Origin: Balanoglossus misakiensis
Lineage: Eukaryota; Hemichordata
Reading direction: 5' to 3'
Assembly: GCA_040954595.2 (NCBI GenBank)
Contig: CM082583.2
Location: forward strand, 13,454,001-13,518,000
Length of the DNA: 64,000 bases
The notes under the pieces are model-generated. The model had not been told where the DNA came from, ran no database searches, and saw nothing but the letters and a program-made list of their open reading frames with translations. Position numbers and translations under genes: made by a program. Shown piece after piece: positions 14,801-26,570 of the stretch; the stretch's first letter is position 1; every line of letters starts with the position of its first letter.

Positions 14801-17800
14801 TTGCATTGTTCTACTTTTCAAAAAACATGTATATGATTACATTTTATGCAGATCTGACTAAACGTGTTACAGAGCATTTGATTGAAGCTGATAAAGCCAA
14901 AGAAGAACTGGCCAAACTAAGATTAGCCAATGACAAATTGGATAACACAGTTAAGGTGAATATATAATAAGTAATGAGATGTGATTTTAAAACACTGCAC
15001 ACTGATTTGGGTTTTCACAACCGAAACTCATCATGTCAATATTTGTCACATAGCATGTGAAAAGACAAAACAAAAACAAAGAATAGTGAAATGAATGCTT
15101 CCATGCAAGAGTGACTATGCCAAATTTAATCAGCTTTCTATTAAGAAAATGACATTTTCAAGTTTTTATTGTCTACAAAGATTTTAGAAGATGACTTACA
15201 TGATAGAAGACAGCGTTTTGATGCAATATCTAAAGAGGTTGGTCTAGTTTTCTACATTCTTTTATTACTCTCGACATTTTTGCATGATTTTCATTTTTCT
15301 TCCAGTCATTCCTCTTTCTTCCATAACTTTCTTATTCCTAGTGATATCCCTCCTTACCTGCCAGTTTGATTTGTCACTAAAAGGAAAACACTCATCTTCA
15401 GTTGCATCACACTCATTTTGAAATGCGGTGTTGAAATCAGAAGTCTACCATGGTTTTGTTTCTCTCATAGCATGAAGAAGTATTGGCGCGATTTCAGGAA
15501 CAAGAACGTCAAACCATGAAACAGGAAACAGAGGTCGATAACAGGGAAAGAGCATTGAACAGGTTAAGGTGAGAAAGTGACCATGTGAGTTGTAGGCTAG
15601 AACTGTGACTGTGAGGTGGGTCAGGCAGTAATGAGTGGAATAAGGGCAGTCATCTGTGCAGTGGGGCATTGACACAGTGGAATGGGATAGTGAGCATGCA
15701 CTGTATGTGGATGTAGAGTGAGGCACAGACAGTAAGAAGCAGGATGATATGACAATTTGACGAACGGTTGAACTGTGTCTGTATTGAGTCAAGAAACATG
15801 ACTGTGGTGGAAGGATGAGTGGCAGCATTGGGTGAAAAAGTGACAGTAAATTGTGGAGAGGAGTTTTAATTGGACGGGGCCAGTACGTGTCAATGATGAG
15901 GTATGGGAGAGATGTACCCTGCAGGGATGGTGCAATCATAGTATAACTGGAGATTGGGGTGAAATAATGATGGTGTGAATGTGGGTGAAATGGATGTAGG
16001 ATTGGTCACATAGATGCTGGATGAAATCCTGTTGGGTGAAGGTGGATGCTGAGGTATCGGGTAGAATTGAGCAATTGCATTATGGGATGGGAAGGTGACA
16101 GTGAAGACTATGAGAAATTGCAGGATATAATATGTAGCAGCCATTATGGGTGTTGCAGGAGAATTGTACTTTGTTACCAGCAGTTTTAATTTTAACATTT
16201 AGGCAGTTTTCATTTCAATGATAATTTCCACACATTAAAGAACTTAACTCACCTATGAAACATTGGTGAAATGTTTCTATAGATTCCGAAATATCTATAA
16301 ATTTGCTACAAATTTGTTGATTGTAACTTTTATGTAACTTCCATGTTTATCCTAACTTAATTCACTGCAAAAAAATAGATTAAGAGGAAAGGACTTTCTT
16401 TCCTTGTGAATTCTCTGAAACTGTAGAGAGAAACTAACATGTGATGGGTCTGTAAGTTAGTAGCTTGCAGGTTTTACATTTCAACTTACTGCATATCACG
16501 TCAGATGAACAGGACATAGTAAAGAGACAGACAGAGGAAAACCGATTAAGAAGTGAACGAGAAACTGCTGAAAGGAAAATGATACATTCGATATAGCTGA
16601 GAGCGGCTCACTAAAAGACTTTGAGTTGACATTTTCACTTCAATTCCCACTTTAAAATGCTGTAATACACTTTAAAAGTTGTGTCACTTTTGCCTGTAGC
16701 ATCGGTATTCTATATCACTGCATCAGCTGCTGTTTACGGCAAAGCGGTCATATTCAGTGTAGGCGGGTGCAGCTGTAGGCTGCCATCTTTGAGAACCCCC
16801 AACATATTATGCAAATAGCCAATCAAGTATGCAAGTTGCTCACAAACAGCCTAGCACTTAGCGAGCAGCTTAGAGCTAGAATTAGACAGTGAGCATGATT
16901 TGACTTGGTGGGTAGCTAGCGGATGGCCTACAGGCTTAAATAAGGATTAAGTTTGGATTTTAACTTAAGTAAATGGTTCCAATTGTGTAAAGGGGAGTGC
17001 ATTCCATGTAGACAACTTGCCCATGGCTTGTGATTCTATCTCGCATCAGGTGTTGATGGGGAAATCTAATTTACACCTTCAAAGTACACTGAGTATACAC
17101 AGTCTAAAGAATGTCTTGTACCTCTCTGGTTTGATCTGATCTCAAAACTTAAAATTACCGAACAAAAAGTTCCCTTTGCTATCAGTAACTTCCGTTCTTT
17201 CTTCCTTTCTATGTCAGATTTAGAAAACGTAATATGAGCTATCATGAGAAAATAAAATAACTAAACCAAAATAATGTCAAAAGTGAGAGACTTTGCCCCT
17301 TTGAACAGTGTTAAATAATACAACAAACTGAATAATTTCTTATATAAGGTACATGGCATTGTATGATCTTACACAACAACTGTTGATATCAGTTCAGGTT
17401 AAAATACAAGTGCTTTTTTTCTTCAAATTTGTTTTCACAGGAAAGATTTATCAGAGATGAGAAGCCTACACAGTCAATGTGCTGGGCATGCAGCACAACA
17501 GACTGATTTGATAAGACAATTGCAGTCTCTTCAATTTGACACACAACAAGGTAAATAGCATCATCTTTTTAACTTTCTTAGTAAGTGTTGCTTTGGTTGC
17601 TGTGAAACTTTAACTTTTATGAAATCTTACATTTCTGTCTATTTTATATTTTTAAGCAAAATGTTTGAGATTTTACAACAATGTGACCATGATTATTTTT
17701 TTTTATGACAGTCATGAAAAATCAGGAAGAAGCCCACACAATGGAAGCATCATCACTTCAAGCTGTAAGTTTCTTGTTACATTTGTTTCAAGACAAGTGG

Positions 17801-20800
17801 ATCAATTCTACTCCTTTGCTGCACTTGTATGTTTTTCTGATGAACCACTTCTTTGAGATTCAGATCAAGTTTCAGTCAAGCTTTGAACTTGTATGTATAT
17901 ATCTCACATTGAGGTTGAAATTCAGTGGTTACTTGAACCACACAGAGTCGGTCCAACAAGTGCATGGTGTTTGGTCAAGTAATTTTGTTTTCCTTTTTAT
18001 ATGGGACTTGGTTTGAAACTTTTTATCTCAAAACACTTTCTTGTTTGCAGATGTATGCAGACCTGAACTCCAGATACCAAATTATCAAACAAGCTTTGGA
18101 AAAGGCAGAGAGGGTGATGACTAGTATGCCAGAAAAATCAACAGGATTACAAGTGAACTTGGCACCATGGGATGCAGTAAGTCATGTGACATTACCATAT
18201 AAGGCATCAAAGCTTTGATGGGTGTCTCTGACATCACAGCAAACAACATAATCAATGTCTTATATCTTAGCATACCATACAATGAATGGATGTGGAATGA
18301 TGCATTGTCAAATGTCTCATTTCTTCGCTGTAATGTCAAGAAATCAACGTCAACTCATGTTAATGTCACTCTATGCATTATCCAGAATGTTTAGTCGAGT
18401 CTCATCTCCAGACACGAAAGCCAAGGTCAAGTTCTTCAATGTGCCTAAAGGGCTGCAGTGCAGTAACACTTTATTACAAGAGAAACACTCTGTTTTAAAA
18501 ATCCTTTAATAAAATTCTTGTCCATCCTTGCAGCTAGCAAATTGAGCAGGGTTTGTTGACATCTAATTGTATCAGAAGGTCCCACACCTCTATGACTAGC
18601 CCTATGACATGTTTTTTTTGTAGGAGATACAGGCATGTGAGAGTTGTATTATCAGCGAGTGCAAGATTTCAAGCTTACAGACAGAAATTGATCTCCTTAA
18701 AGATAGACTCAAAGAAAAATCAAGGTACAGTAAAAGTTTGTAGTCATATTTAGTATTTGTACCATAAGCTGTGAATGCAATACTTGACTCATAGCAATAT
18801 GTAGTAGAATCGATCTATCATTTTTGCAAACATTTAAATAATTTAGCAATAAAACACCCCCAGGGGAAGATATACCACAAGAATTTGACCAGTTCATGAC
18901 ATATATGCACAAGCCTCAGTGAGTGAGTACACAGAGTTGAACTGGTATGCCATCTCTGGGGGTGTTTTATTGCTATTACATTATGCCAGTACATGTATAT
19001 TGATTATTTATTCAACCATTGAAAACACAGAGCCATATTCACAAATGATTGTTTTTAACCTTCTAGATTGATTTATACTCTGGATAAAGAAGGAGGTGAA
19101 AAAGAACAAGACACTTCAGCTGCAGTCAGTAAACAAGTAATGAAAACCCTCTTATGTGACTTAGGATCTCCAATCAACTATTTGTTTCAAAAATGTACAA
19201 ATGTAAATGTATTGTTGATGTAAACTACAGTGTAGTGGACCCTGGCGACTGCCGCCATGGGGCAAAAAAGAGAAATGCAGCTGTAATAGAAAGTTCAAAA
19301 AGATCTGTTTAGGAAAGCTTACAGTGTGGAAAAAATCTACATCAGATGTTTAAATGATGGTTTAATCACGGTCCCTTCGCACAACTGTGGTTTAATTTTG
19401 ACAGATTATTGTGTTTTATGCTTGTAGGTCTTTTGAAGTGTTTGCACCTGTGTTCTATGCCCTTAACAACCAAAGTTTGACTATTTAACACAATTTTGGC
19501 AAATGTACCCGAACACTATCCATTTATGAAGTCATCATCATTAGTTTAAGCACACTGAGTGGTGTGTACCAAATTGCCCTGAATTCTTGTTTGATGGCAG
19601 AACAGGAAGAGCAGGTGTTCAAACTGTTTGTGCCCAAGGGCATGATGGGAGAGTGATAGGTCAGAGGTCACTTGCGTATCCATTTCAGTCAGCCTGATAA
19701 TAAGTGTGGTGTTGTTAACAGGAGATTTTGCGACAATCACCAGTCCACATTCTGCAAATGAATTGTAAAAAAAAAAGATATTTCATTTGGCATAATACAG
19801 CATCACACTGATATGAAAAAAATAATGATTCCCCATGTAAGGCTAACCCTGCAGTTCTTCAGCTGCTGGTTTTTCATTGTTCCATTGAAAAAGTGTGGAA
19901 GATATCAAACACAAAAATACAGTAGACCAAATGTCTCATTGTGCGTTTACGTGAATTACTAAAAATTTCTTCGTTTTCGTCATGTGTAGGTGGTCAGAGA
20001 TACCCGTAGCAGTCAGCGATCAGAGCAAACATGCAGTGCAAGATCAAGGTCAATGTCACCAATTAGATCACCCTTGCATACAAGCAGTCCTAAACACAGA
20101 GGAAGGAAATCTATTGGTATGAGCACCGACAAAAAGGTGCAGAATCTGGAAAGAGCCCTGGCACTCAAGGTCATTATAACATCATTTGTATATTATTTTA
20201 TAATGTAATGAACTGTATGTGTCAATGTGAATGTTTAAAACTTAACTGAATAGCTTAATGTTTGCTTGAAAGTCACATGAAAATTCAAGGCACTTGTGAT
20301 TGTCAGTGCTTTTTAATTTGTGAAGTATAAAATGTGTGAAGACTTTAAAATGATAATACCTTGATTTTGTCTTGTCTTGGTTTGTTTTGTTTTTCTTGTA
20401 CAGCATGAAGAGTGCAATGAAATCCAGGCTGCACATGACAGAAGACTTGACAGATTACGAACACTTCAACAAAACTATAACATCTTGAAAGAACAAATCA
20501 AAACTTATGAAGATGAGCAAAGGTAAAACTAGTACATTGTGCTTTCACTTTGCTGTCCAGATGTAAAAATTGCTGTCTCCATCAGTGACCAATGTTCTGT
20601 TCCTCTGAAGTGAGGAGTTACTAGCTGCAAATTCTGTTTTGTAACCTCACTTTTGAAAATCATAATTCTTAATATATTAACAGACTGTATGCACAGTCTC
20701 TGTCTTGTGCTAACTGAACATGTGTCTACTTCTACTAGTTCAAAACCCAATAGCGCCTTTCTCTAGCTCGTTCTCGTTGTTGTGGAACCCAGTGTTATAT

Positions 20801-23800
20801 TGATTTGTTTGTTTTTGTAGTGGCAAGAAGAAACGTCACAAAATGCGTCGTTCTGATCCTCGTACACTTCAACAGGAAGATAGTGACACGGTCTGGAATG
20901 AACTGGCCTATTTCAAGGGTCAAAATCGAAATCTACTGATGGACAGGTCAGTAAATAATAAATTAATATAAAGGTCCGAGGAACATAGTATTGAAAAAAG
21001 GTAATCTCAATATATGTACATTTCATTCCCATGTCAACGAAAGTACCGGTAAGTGTATTTTAATACTTGATGAGGATGTCATGTCTGTTTTTATTTCCAA
21101 AGAATGAATCTCCAAGAAGAACTAGATCTTCTGAAAGTACAGACTGCATCAGATGCTACACATGTGGAAGAATTGACAAGATGTCTACAACAAGAGAAGG
21201 AACAACTCCAAGTTCAGTTAGTTGAAGCTGAGAACCATCGAAAAGTGAGGGATTCTGAAAAAAGGCAAATAACAGAACTCAAAAAACAGGTGTGTGTGGA
21301 AATAATATAGAAAAATAGTCTGACTTTGGTAAATTAGTAAAATTCAAAATCCAGTTTTTAATACACAGCTACAACTCATTTCTGTGTGTATTTCATTTCA
21401 GATCAAGTCACTTGAAAACTTACTGGAATCACTGGAAAAAGAAAACGAAACATTAATGGATGAACGGGATAATATCATCAAAGAGAAAAGGTCAGTTACC
21501 GTGGTAATAATTTTAAAAACTTGCTCAAAGATCATCAGTAAATGCCAAGCAACTTGTGGCAAAGTCTATTGTTATGGTGCAGTGATAGTTTTTGGAAATT
21601 TGTACCACTTGAATGAGTCTGCATTCTTCTGTTATTTTGTCAGAACATTAAAGTCCGATTATGGAAATCTGAAGACAGACATCAGTGAAAGAGATGCAGA
21701 GTTACATCATTATAAAAAAGAAAATCATCATTTGAAAAAGAAATTACGACACAAGAAACATTCAAGAAGTCGAAGAAAACAGAACAGCCTTAAAGATGTA
21801 AATATTATTGATGTCTGTGCTTTTCAATTTGCTGTGTGATGCATGTATATAAATTCCTGAAACAGCAACATTTTATAATCAAACAAAATTATGCTGCTTT
21901 GTAATATAAATCAGGAAATGAGTGTGACTTCACTCACAGTGATACTATAACTCTGAATACTTGTTTATTACAGCACCAACGAGCTCTGAACAAATCCATC
22001 GAACAGATGAGTGTCATTTTTTCTGATTTTGATAATGATGGCTGGGAAGAAGTCAGCAGTGAAAGGTGAAGTCCATCCTCTTTTCACATCTCAGAAATCA
22101 TGCATTAACCCAAGAAAATCTTTCAAATTTCAACTTCTGTTTATTTTCAATAATTTGAGAATCAAAGAATGACACTGTGTAACATTGATACTGCAGTGGT
22201 GGTGAGACAGGTGAAAGTCTGGGATGTCAGATCGTACATTCAGCAAGAAAACGAAGGCAGCTAAGAGAGGGCAAAGCAAAGAGACAGAAACAGGAAGGTC
22301 ACACCACACCAACACAGATCAAGCCTACAACCAGACAGGTGAGATCTCATTGGGTCTATGTTCTACATGCAGTACTTAAACTAATTCTAAAACTAGAGAT
22401 AACTAGAACATAGACTTAAATCGCCATGGTCAGTTTTGTGACAGCATCTGTTACAACAACAGTCACTTTATATTCCAGAGGCTTTTTCCAACTCAAAATG
22501 TTCCTTCTCTACTTGCATTATGACAGATGGCATCAGTTCAGAGCCACATCAAGCGTCTTGCAAGAGCATATGATGAAGAACCCATACAGAGAAGTGGGCA
22601 GAATAACATAGCCATACAAACTGATGATGGTAAGATACTATAGCATAGCTGCTGGAAAGTCTTGGGTTTTCAATAGAATGAGAGCAGTGACTCTGTAGAA
22701 TTGACAAAACTAAAACCAATCAACCTGAATTGATTCAGTCTAACTCCAACCATGTGAAATTCACTTTTCAGAGGTGCAAGTCGTGCGATCACCAAGACGT
22801 TTTGTTGATACAGGTGTGGGTGAATATAGCGTGGATGAAGTCTCTGATAACAGTGTGGATACAACATCAAGAGGTGAGATGCATTTTGATTTTGACCCAA
22901 AGCGGTTAAAGTAGAAATTGTGTTCTGATGGGCTGACCTCATTAATTGTTTTTAAAATGTTGTTCACATGTTCATTATTCCCCGAAGTTCCTCAGCTGAA
23001 TGATCATATTATGATCAAAGGTGTACAGCCATTTATGAGCTATTGCCACATCTGCCAAAATTGAATAACACCACACATAGAACTTCACAGATCACATGAT
23101 AACACATTTGAACTTCACAATTTTTGTAATATCTCCACAGTCAAACGACGAGACATTGCTACTTCACCACATATGGGACTTCACAAACTCAGTAAAGTGC
23201 AGGGTAAAATTCACAACAGATCTGAAATTGCCAACGTCAGCAGTTTGAAACAAAGACTTGCATCACTTCAGCAACAGGTGAGGTGCCAAACTGTTTATGT
23301 TGACAGTTGATACTTGCTTGATTTTCACAACCAATCAATCAGATGTTGAACATGTATCTCTTGGTAATAACCTGTCCTTCCAAATACATTGTTGTTGCTA
23401 TAGCAGATACTGTTCTTTTTTTCGGTTACATTGTACATGCACTAAACTCTGGCCAAGTCAATGAAGTATTATTGAACCCTCAGAGGGCAGTATTAACACA
23501 CATGTACTGCGCAGATTATAACTGGTGTAACCTGACCGGACTCCCTCTCTCTCTCTCTTCGTTTCAGGTGACAGTTCTGAGAGATTCCAAGACCGCCATT
23601 CAGAAGACACTAAATGATGAACGTGAGAGTAAAGAACAGTTACAGTCAGACTTCACTCTTTGCAGTCAGAGATTGAAAATATCCAAACAGACCATCCAGG
23701 TACAATATTCAGCAAAACCAGACATTTGCAGAGGGCACCAATGAGATACCAACCCCTTTCAATTGCCTTTACCATGTACCTGACCCTGTGAATTGCCTTT

Positions 23801-26570
23801 ATCATAATCATGTTTCTGACTCCCTGGGAAAACACAGTGTGTGTTTTTGTGGATTGATGATAGAATATAAAATTTAATGTTTTGAGACATCAAGGGTTTA
23901 TTCACAAACCTCAAACAAAATTGTGCACAACACTTGATGTTGGTGCACATGGATTAGTCTTCTAGAATAAGTCTTATATTAACCAAAACTCTTTTATAAA
24001 TACACAGAAACTGACACAAGAGTTGGAGAACTGTCAGACAATGAAGGAATCCTTAGAGCGCCAGCTTGAGACCAAAATACAAGCATTAGAAGGAGCAGAG
24101 GTCATGTATGGCAAGCTGCCAAATACAAGTAATGTAACAACTAACAAACATACAGACACAGAATGGAAACAACTTGAAAGTCGACTCAAAGTAAGAAATG
24201 TTGTTTTGTCTAAATTAAAATTTACAAAAATACCAGAAGTAAATTTCAATTTTGTGGGTGAAAGTATTGCAAATTAATGATGCATTTTGATAGTTAATGT
24301 TTTGGCAAATATATGTCCCCACTTATTAGTCATCTTACAGATAGGGAACTGTTAAGATTTAAAGGTAATTTCACTGAAAGACGGGGATGAGTGTCATGAT
24401 TTTGTCTACTTTAAATATTTATCAAACCACTGTAGCATATTCAATTCATGACTGGTAAGAGTATTATATAGTTATCATTTTTTCTTTGTCTTCATGAACA
24501 TTTAGATTTCAAGCAGTGAAGTGTCAAAACAGGCAGGTGTGATAAAAACTTTGAAAAGTGAGAATGAAAGCCAAGCTGAGCAGTTGAAGACATTTCAAGA
24601 CAAGTAAGTCACATTGATTATTGAATAGAGAGTTTGAAACTCAGTGGAATGGAATATTTTTTCAATGCCTGCATCTGAGTGAATTTAGATTTACCTTACT
24701 GAACTGAATGACTTGGGTAAATGGATGACAGAAACAGTTACATGGATAACATGTATTCGTTCTTTGATGAATTCCATTTTTAGAATTAACAGAGTTGAAA
24801 GGGACATCTCACAGAAGCGGTCACTAATTGAAGATTTACGGAGCAAAGCAAAATCATTGCAGGAAGAAAAGAAGGGTGACAGTGAGACCATTGTGAGTGT
24901 AACACCTCTTTTACTCAAGAAAAACTTGTTGCACATTTTGTCCAACCTTGGCCGAGAACAAGTGTGACCTCCAAACAACATACAGTGTAAAGAAGGGGAG
25001 TAGTACTGCTTTAGTGAATTGAAAAAATAAAATACAATTCTCTCTTTATCTCTAATTTCAGAAAAGTTTGGAAGAGAAGTTAAAATCACTGACAGATGGC
25101 AGTGATCAAAAGAAATCTTACATGGAATCGTTGAAGAAACGCCTTTCAGCTTTAACCAAAGAAAAACATCAATATGAAGAACTTTATTTCAAAACTAATG
25201 CAGAATTGGAAAAGAAGGTAAGTAAGGTGGCTGAAAGCATTCTGGATGAAAACTTGACGATATTGTAAAAGAAATTTGATTTGAAGCTTCCTAACATAGT
25301 CTATCAAGACCGCCTTGGTTTCTATGTGATTCCTTTGATGTCAATATTTCACCACATAATCATTTTTGTGTCATTACTGTCCTCAGACGAAACAACTAAC
25401 AGAATGTCAAACCAAGAAAACTGAAGCAGAGAACATTGCCGCAGAATTAGAAACAGCAGCAGCCCAGCAGTTGCAAGGATTGGCCAGTAGAAGTGAATCA
25501 GCTTTGGAAGCAGTTAAAAGTAAACTCAAGAAAGCTCATGTTAGAATTCAAGAACTCAATCAATTTGTAAAGGTAAGTTGTTGTGACATAAAAAAAGTTG
25601 TTGTGACATAACATCTGTTTGTCAATAGGGAGATGCAGTTTGTGTAGTGTAATGTTCTTTGACTACTGCATTAAAATTTACCTGAACCAGAGAGATGTAC
25701 AGAAAATAATATTCAGTTCAGAAAGTCATGTGATGTTTTCATAGCAAGGACCTGAATTCGATCAAGAGGTGTTGTCAGCAGTAACAAAAATGTCCACTTC
25801 TGTGCATCTACAGATATTAGCTGCAGAGTTACTGAATCAAGTTCTGGATGCCAGAGAGTTGGTAAGACAAGCCAAGAAATCAAAAACACAGAATGGATTG
25901 AAAAAAGACCAATCATTGAGTAAAGCTCACTCTCTTGCATCGTCTATACTGAATATGAGTGAAGCAGATATTGAAGATTTTATGAATTCCACCGAAGCAA
26001 ATCTAGAAGAAGAAATGGTGAGTTTAAATCATAACTCTGTAAAAATGCAGTCTTCATTTCAATATATTGATACATTGTAACCAACTACGCTACACATCTT
26101 ACAAGTGTCATACAAACCATCTTCAGCATTGGCATTGGCATGTATTGTTGTCAGGATGTTGTCAAGATTTTCTAGTCCCTGCTGGTGCAAATGTACAAAG
26201 TCAGGTCTGTCTTATGCCTGGTTCAGAGCTGAGACGACAGCTGTTCAAAAGTTGTCTTCTTCATACATTGCAAAACAGACGTGTTTACAACTGGTCTGTT
26301 GGGGGCGCTATCTGTAACACGTACATTGATATCACTTACACGATTCATCCAACTTTTCCTCTTCATCATGACATACAGGCAACAGAAGCACTTGAAGAAC
26401 ACAGACAAGACTCGCAGTGGAATAAACGATGGCAGGCTGCTGTCAGTTCAAAAGTGCCATTTGCCAAGGATCTCATGGAAATTTTAATGGAAAAAGTGAC
26501 AGAACGGGACCATCTTCTGTCTAAAGTGGAAACAACTCCAGTAAAATCAGCAAAAACATTCCAACTGTAA
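6476..26570 (+). CDS. CNTLN: Centlein (CNTLN), 33 exons, 5' end missing
   Basis: In vertebrates centlein is a centriolar coiled-coil protein that helps hold the two centrosomes together through C-Nap1 and Cep68. Exons read here by splice sites and phase: 6476-6540, 7296-7384, 8753-8837, 12020-12063, 13648-13732, 14608-14689, 14852-14955, 15181-15237, 15471-15568, 17441-17550, 17712-17764, 18051-18176, 18624-18724, 19067-19136, 19990-20169, 20404-20522, 20821-20946, 21103-21289, 21402-21490, 21644-21797, 21974-22065, 22197-22338, 22527-22629, 22772-22873, 23141-23277, 23568-23699, 24008-24190, 24506-24603, 24784-24892, 25062-25217, 25387-25572, 25745-26017, 26379-26570 (TAA). They sum to 3,929 nt, about 1,308 residues; human centlein is about 1,405 (from memory). 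Every junction keeps frame. Identity rests on recalled human motifs: ADKEFVWSLWKRLQV near the start, EDSDTVWNELAYFK mid-protein, DGWEEVS, and a C-terminal VPFAKDLMEI. Nearly all of it is predicted coiled coil. The first exon was not found. Confidence 0.92.
8838..12019 (+). other. CNTLN intron, 3.2 kb
   Basis: This is the largest CNTLN intron visible. It has GT at 8838 and TTCCAG before 12020. I found no additional exon. The only local structures are a perfect 8-bp hairpin (9122-9129 with 9136-9143) and three head-to-tail ACACTT copies near 9608-9627. Several 60-105-codon open frames occur on both strands but resemble nothing and lack coding character. Confidence 0.75.
12020..15568 (+). CDS. 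CNTLN: CNTLN exons 4-9: coiled-coil segment
   Basis: Six exons (12020-12063, 13648-13732, 14608-14689, 14852-14955, 15181-15237, 15471-15568) encode charged heptad-rich sequence: VLSQQQQELNDFVAR, KIALDGEKDVLEKENRELRR, a segment with RQVIDNLDRDKQDLTKRV, and HEEVLARFQEQERQTMKQE. Phases chain without gaps. The stretch corresponds to the region of human centlein around DLVKRKIAVDEEN and the NLEEENKKL segment, by recalled similarity. Homology is weaker than at either end, so small exons could have been missed, but none is required by phase. Confidence 0.85.
15569..16200 (+). repeat. G/T-rich strand-asymmetric tract inside a CNTLN intron
   Basis: Immediately after the exon ending at 15568, the plus strand is strongly enriched in G with recurring GTG, GGAT and GTGAC words for about 600 bp. 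The minus strand therefore shows open frames of 164 and 102 codons rich in Ser, Pro, His, Thr and Cys. No clean period is visible, so it is at most a degenerate minisatellite. Those open frames lack homology I recognise and I do not call them genes. Confidence 0.4.
16505..16596 (+). pseudogene. Orphan coiled-coil-like coding segment in a CNTLN intron
   Basis: After a plausible acceptor (ACGTCAG ending at 16504), the frame reads EQDIVKRQTEENRLRSERET and nine more residues before TAG at 16594. The composition is strikingly coiled-coil. It cannot be spliced to the exon before it (15471-15568), whose phase differs, and no donor follows before the stop. It could be a decayed exon, a mutually exclusive terminal exon joined to the phase-1 donor at 14690, or chance. 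I include it as a fragment, not a gene. Confidence 0.3.
17441..19136 (+). CDS. CNTLN: CNTLN exons 10-14: central coiled coil
   Basis: Exons 17441-17550, 17712-17764, 18051-18176, 18624-18724 and 19067-19136 encode KDLSEMRSLHSQCAGHAAQQ, then TDLIRQLQSLQFDTQQ, followed by VMKNQEEAHTMEASSLQA, MYADLNSRYQIIKQALEKAE and a cysteine cluster ACESCIISECK. The TDLIRQLQ...DTQQ..VMKNQEE..H run matches, by memory, the human segment AELIQQLQ...DTQKVLRNQEDVH. All five exons have consensus GT-AG borders and phase continuity. Confidence 0.88.
18844..18975. mobile_element. Short MITE-like element flanked by TA
   Basis: An 18-bp perfect terminal inverted repeat, GCAATAAAACACCCCCAG at 18846-18863 and its reverse complement at 18956-18973, bounds a 128-bp non-coding element. 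TA dinucleotides lie directly outside both ends, the target duplication typical of Tc1/mariner-type elements. It sits in the CNTLN intron between exons 18624-18724 and 19067-19136, so it should be spliced out. No transposase is encoded; it would depend on one supplied elsewhere. Confidence 0.65.
19990..20946 (+). CDS. CNTLN: CNTLN exons 15-17: Ser/Arg linker and VWNELAYF motif
   Basis: Exon 19990-20169 (180 nt) encodes a Ser/Arg-rich, probably disordered and phosphorylatable linker (SARSRSMSPIRSPLHTSSP) followed by a return to coiled coil (KKVQNLERALALK). Exon 20404-20522 gives HEECNEIQAAHDRRLDRL. Exon 20821-20946 encodes KKKRHKMRRSDPRTLQQEDS and then TVWNELAYFK. From memory the human protein has the same order: an RSRSLSPK linker, ENLEKALQLK, and RADPQQLRQEDSDAVWNELAYFK. 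This makes the orthology call very secure. Confidence 0.93.
21103..23699 (+). CDS. CNTLN: CNTLN exons 18-26: second coiled coil, basic stretch and DGWE motif
   Basis: Nine exons (21103-21289, 21402-21490, 21644-21797, 21974-22065, 22197-22338, 22527-22629, 22772-22873, 23141-23277, 23568-23699). The first three encode coiled coil ending in a strongly basic patch (KKKLRHKKHSRSRRKQNS). Exon 21974-22065 encodes HQRALNKSIEQMSVIFSDFD followed by NDGWEEVSSE, equivalent to the human HHTVLNHSIKVM...KDGWEDVSE. Exons 22197-22873 encode a poorly conserved hydrophilic linker. Coiled coil resumes with SLKQRLASLQQQ and RLKISKQTIQ, matching human LRERIISLQQQ and QTSRQTIKK by memory. Confidence 0.9.
24008..26570 (+). 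CDS. CNTLN: CNTLN exons 27-33: conserved C-terminal region and stop
   Basis: Exons 24008-24190, 24506-24603, 24784-24892, 25062-25217, 25387-25572, 25745-26017 and 26379-26570. Recognisable conserved runs are INRVERDISQKRSLIEDLRS, MESLKKRLSALTKEKHQYEE, IAAELETAAAQQLQGLASRS, KAHSLASSILNMSEADIEDF and, in the last exon, VPFAKDLMEILMEKVTERDH. These align by memory with the end of human centlein, which closes with a similar LPFA...LEAVLEKI segment. TAA is at 26568-26570. The last exon's frame is also open upstream into the intron; the coding start of this exon is set by TACAG at 26374-26378. Confidence 0.93.

Noticed and set aside
15445-16198. Minus-strand open frames of 164 and 102 codons
   Set aside because: They are the complement of a low-complexity G/T-rich tract in a CNTLN intron and resemble no protein.
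23001-23017. Perfect 17-base palindrome TGATCATATTATGATCA in a CNTLN intron
   Set aside because: Real but isolated and AT-rich; short palindromes like this are expected by chance and no partner feature gives it meaning.
25573-25610. Direct duplication AAGTTGTTGTGACATAA just inside an intron
   Set aside because: A two-copy local slippage duplication next to the donor; the functional donor is the first copy and nothing else follows from it.
26067-26378. Upstream extension of the last CNTLN exon to an internal Met
   Set aside because: The sequence before 26379 is intronic. The TACAG acceptor and phase continuity with the exon ending at 26017 set the boundary.
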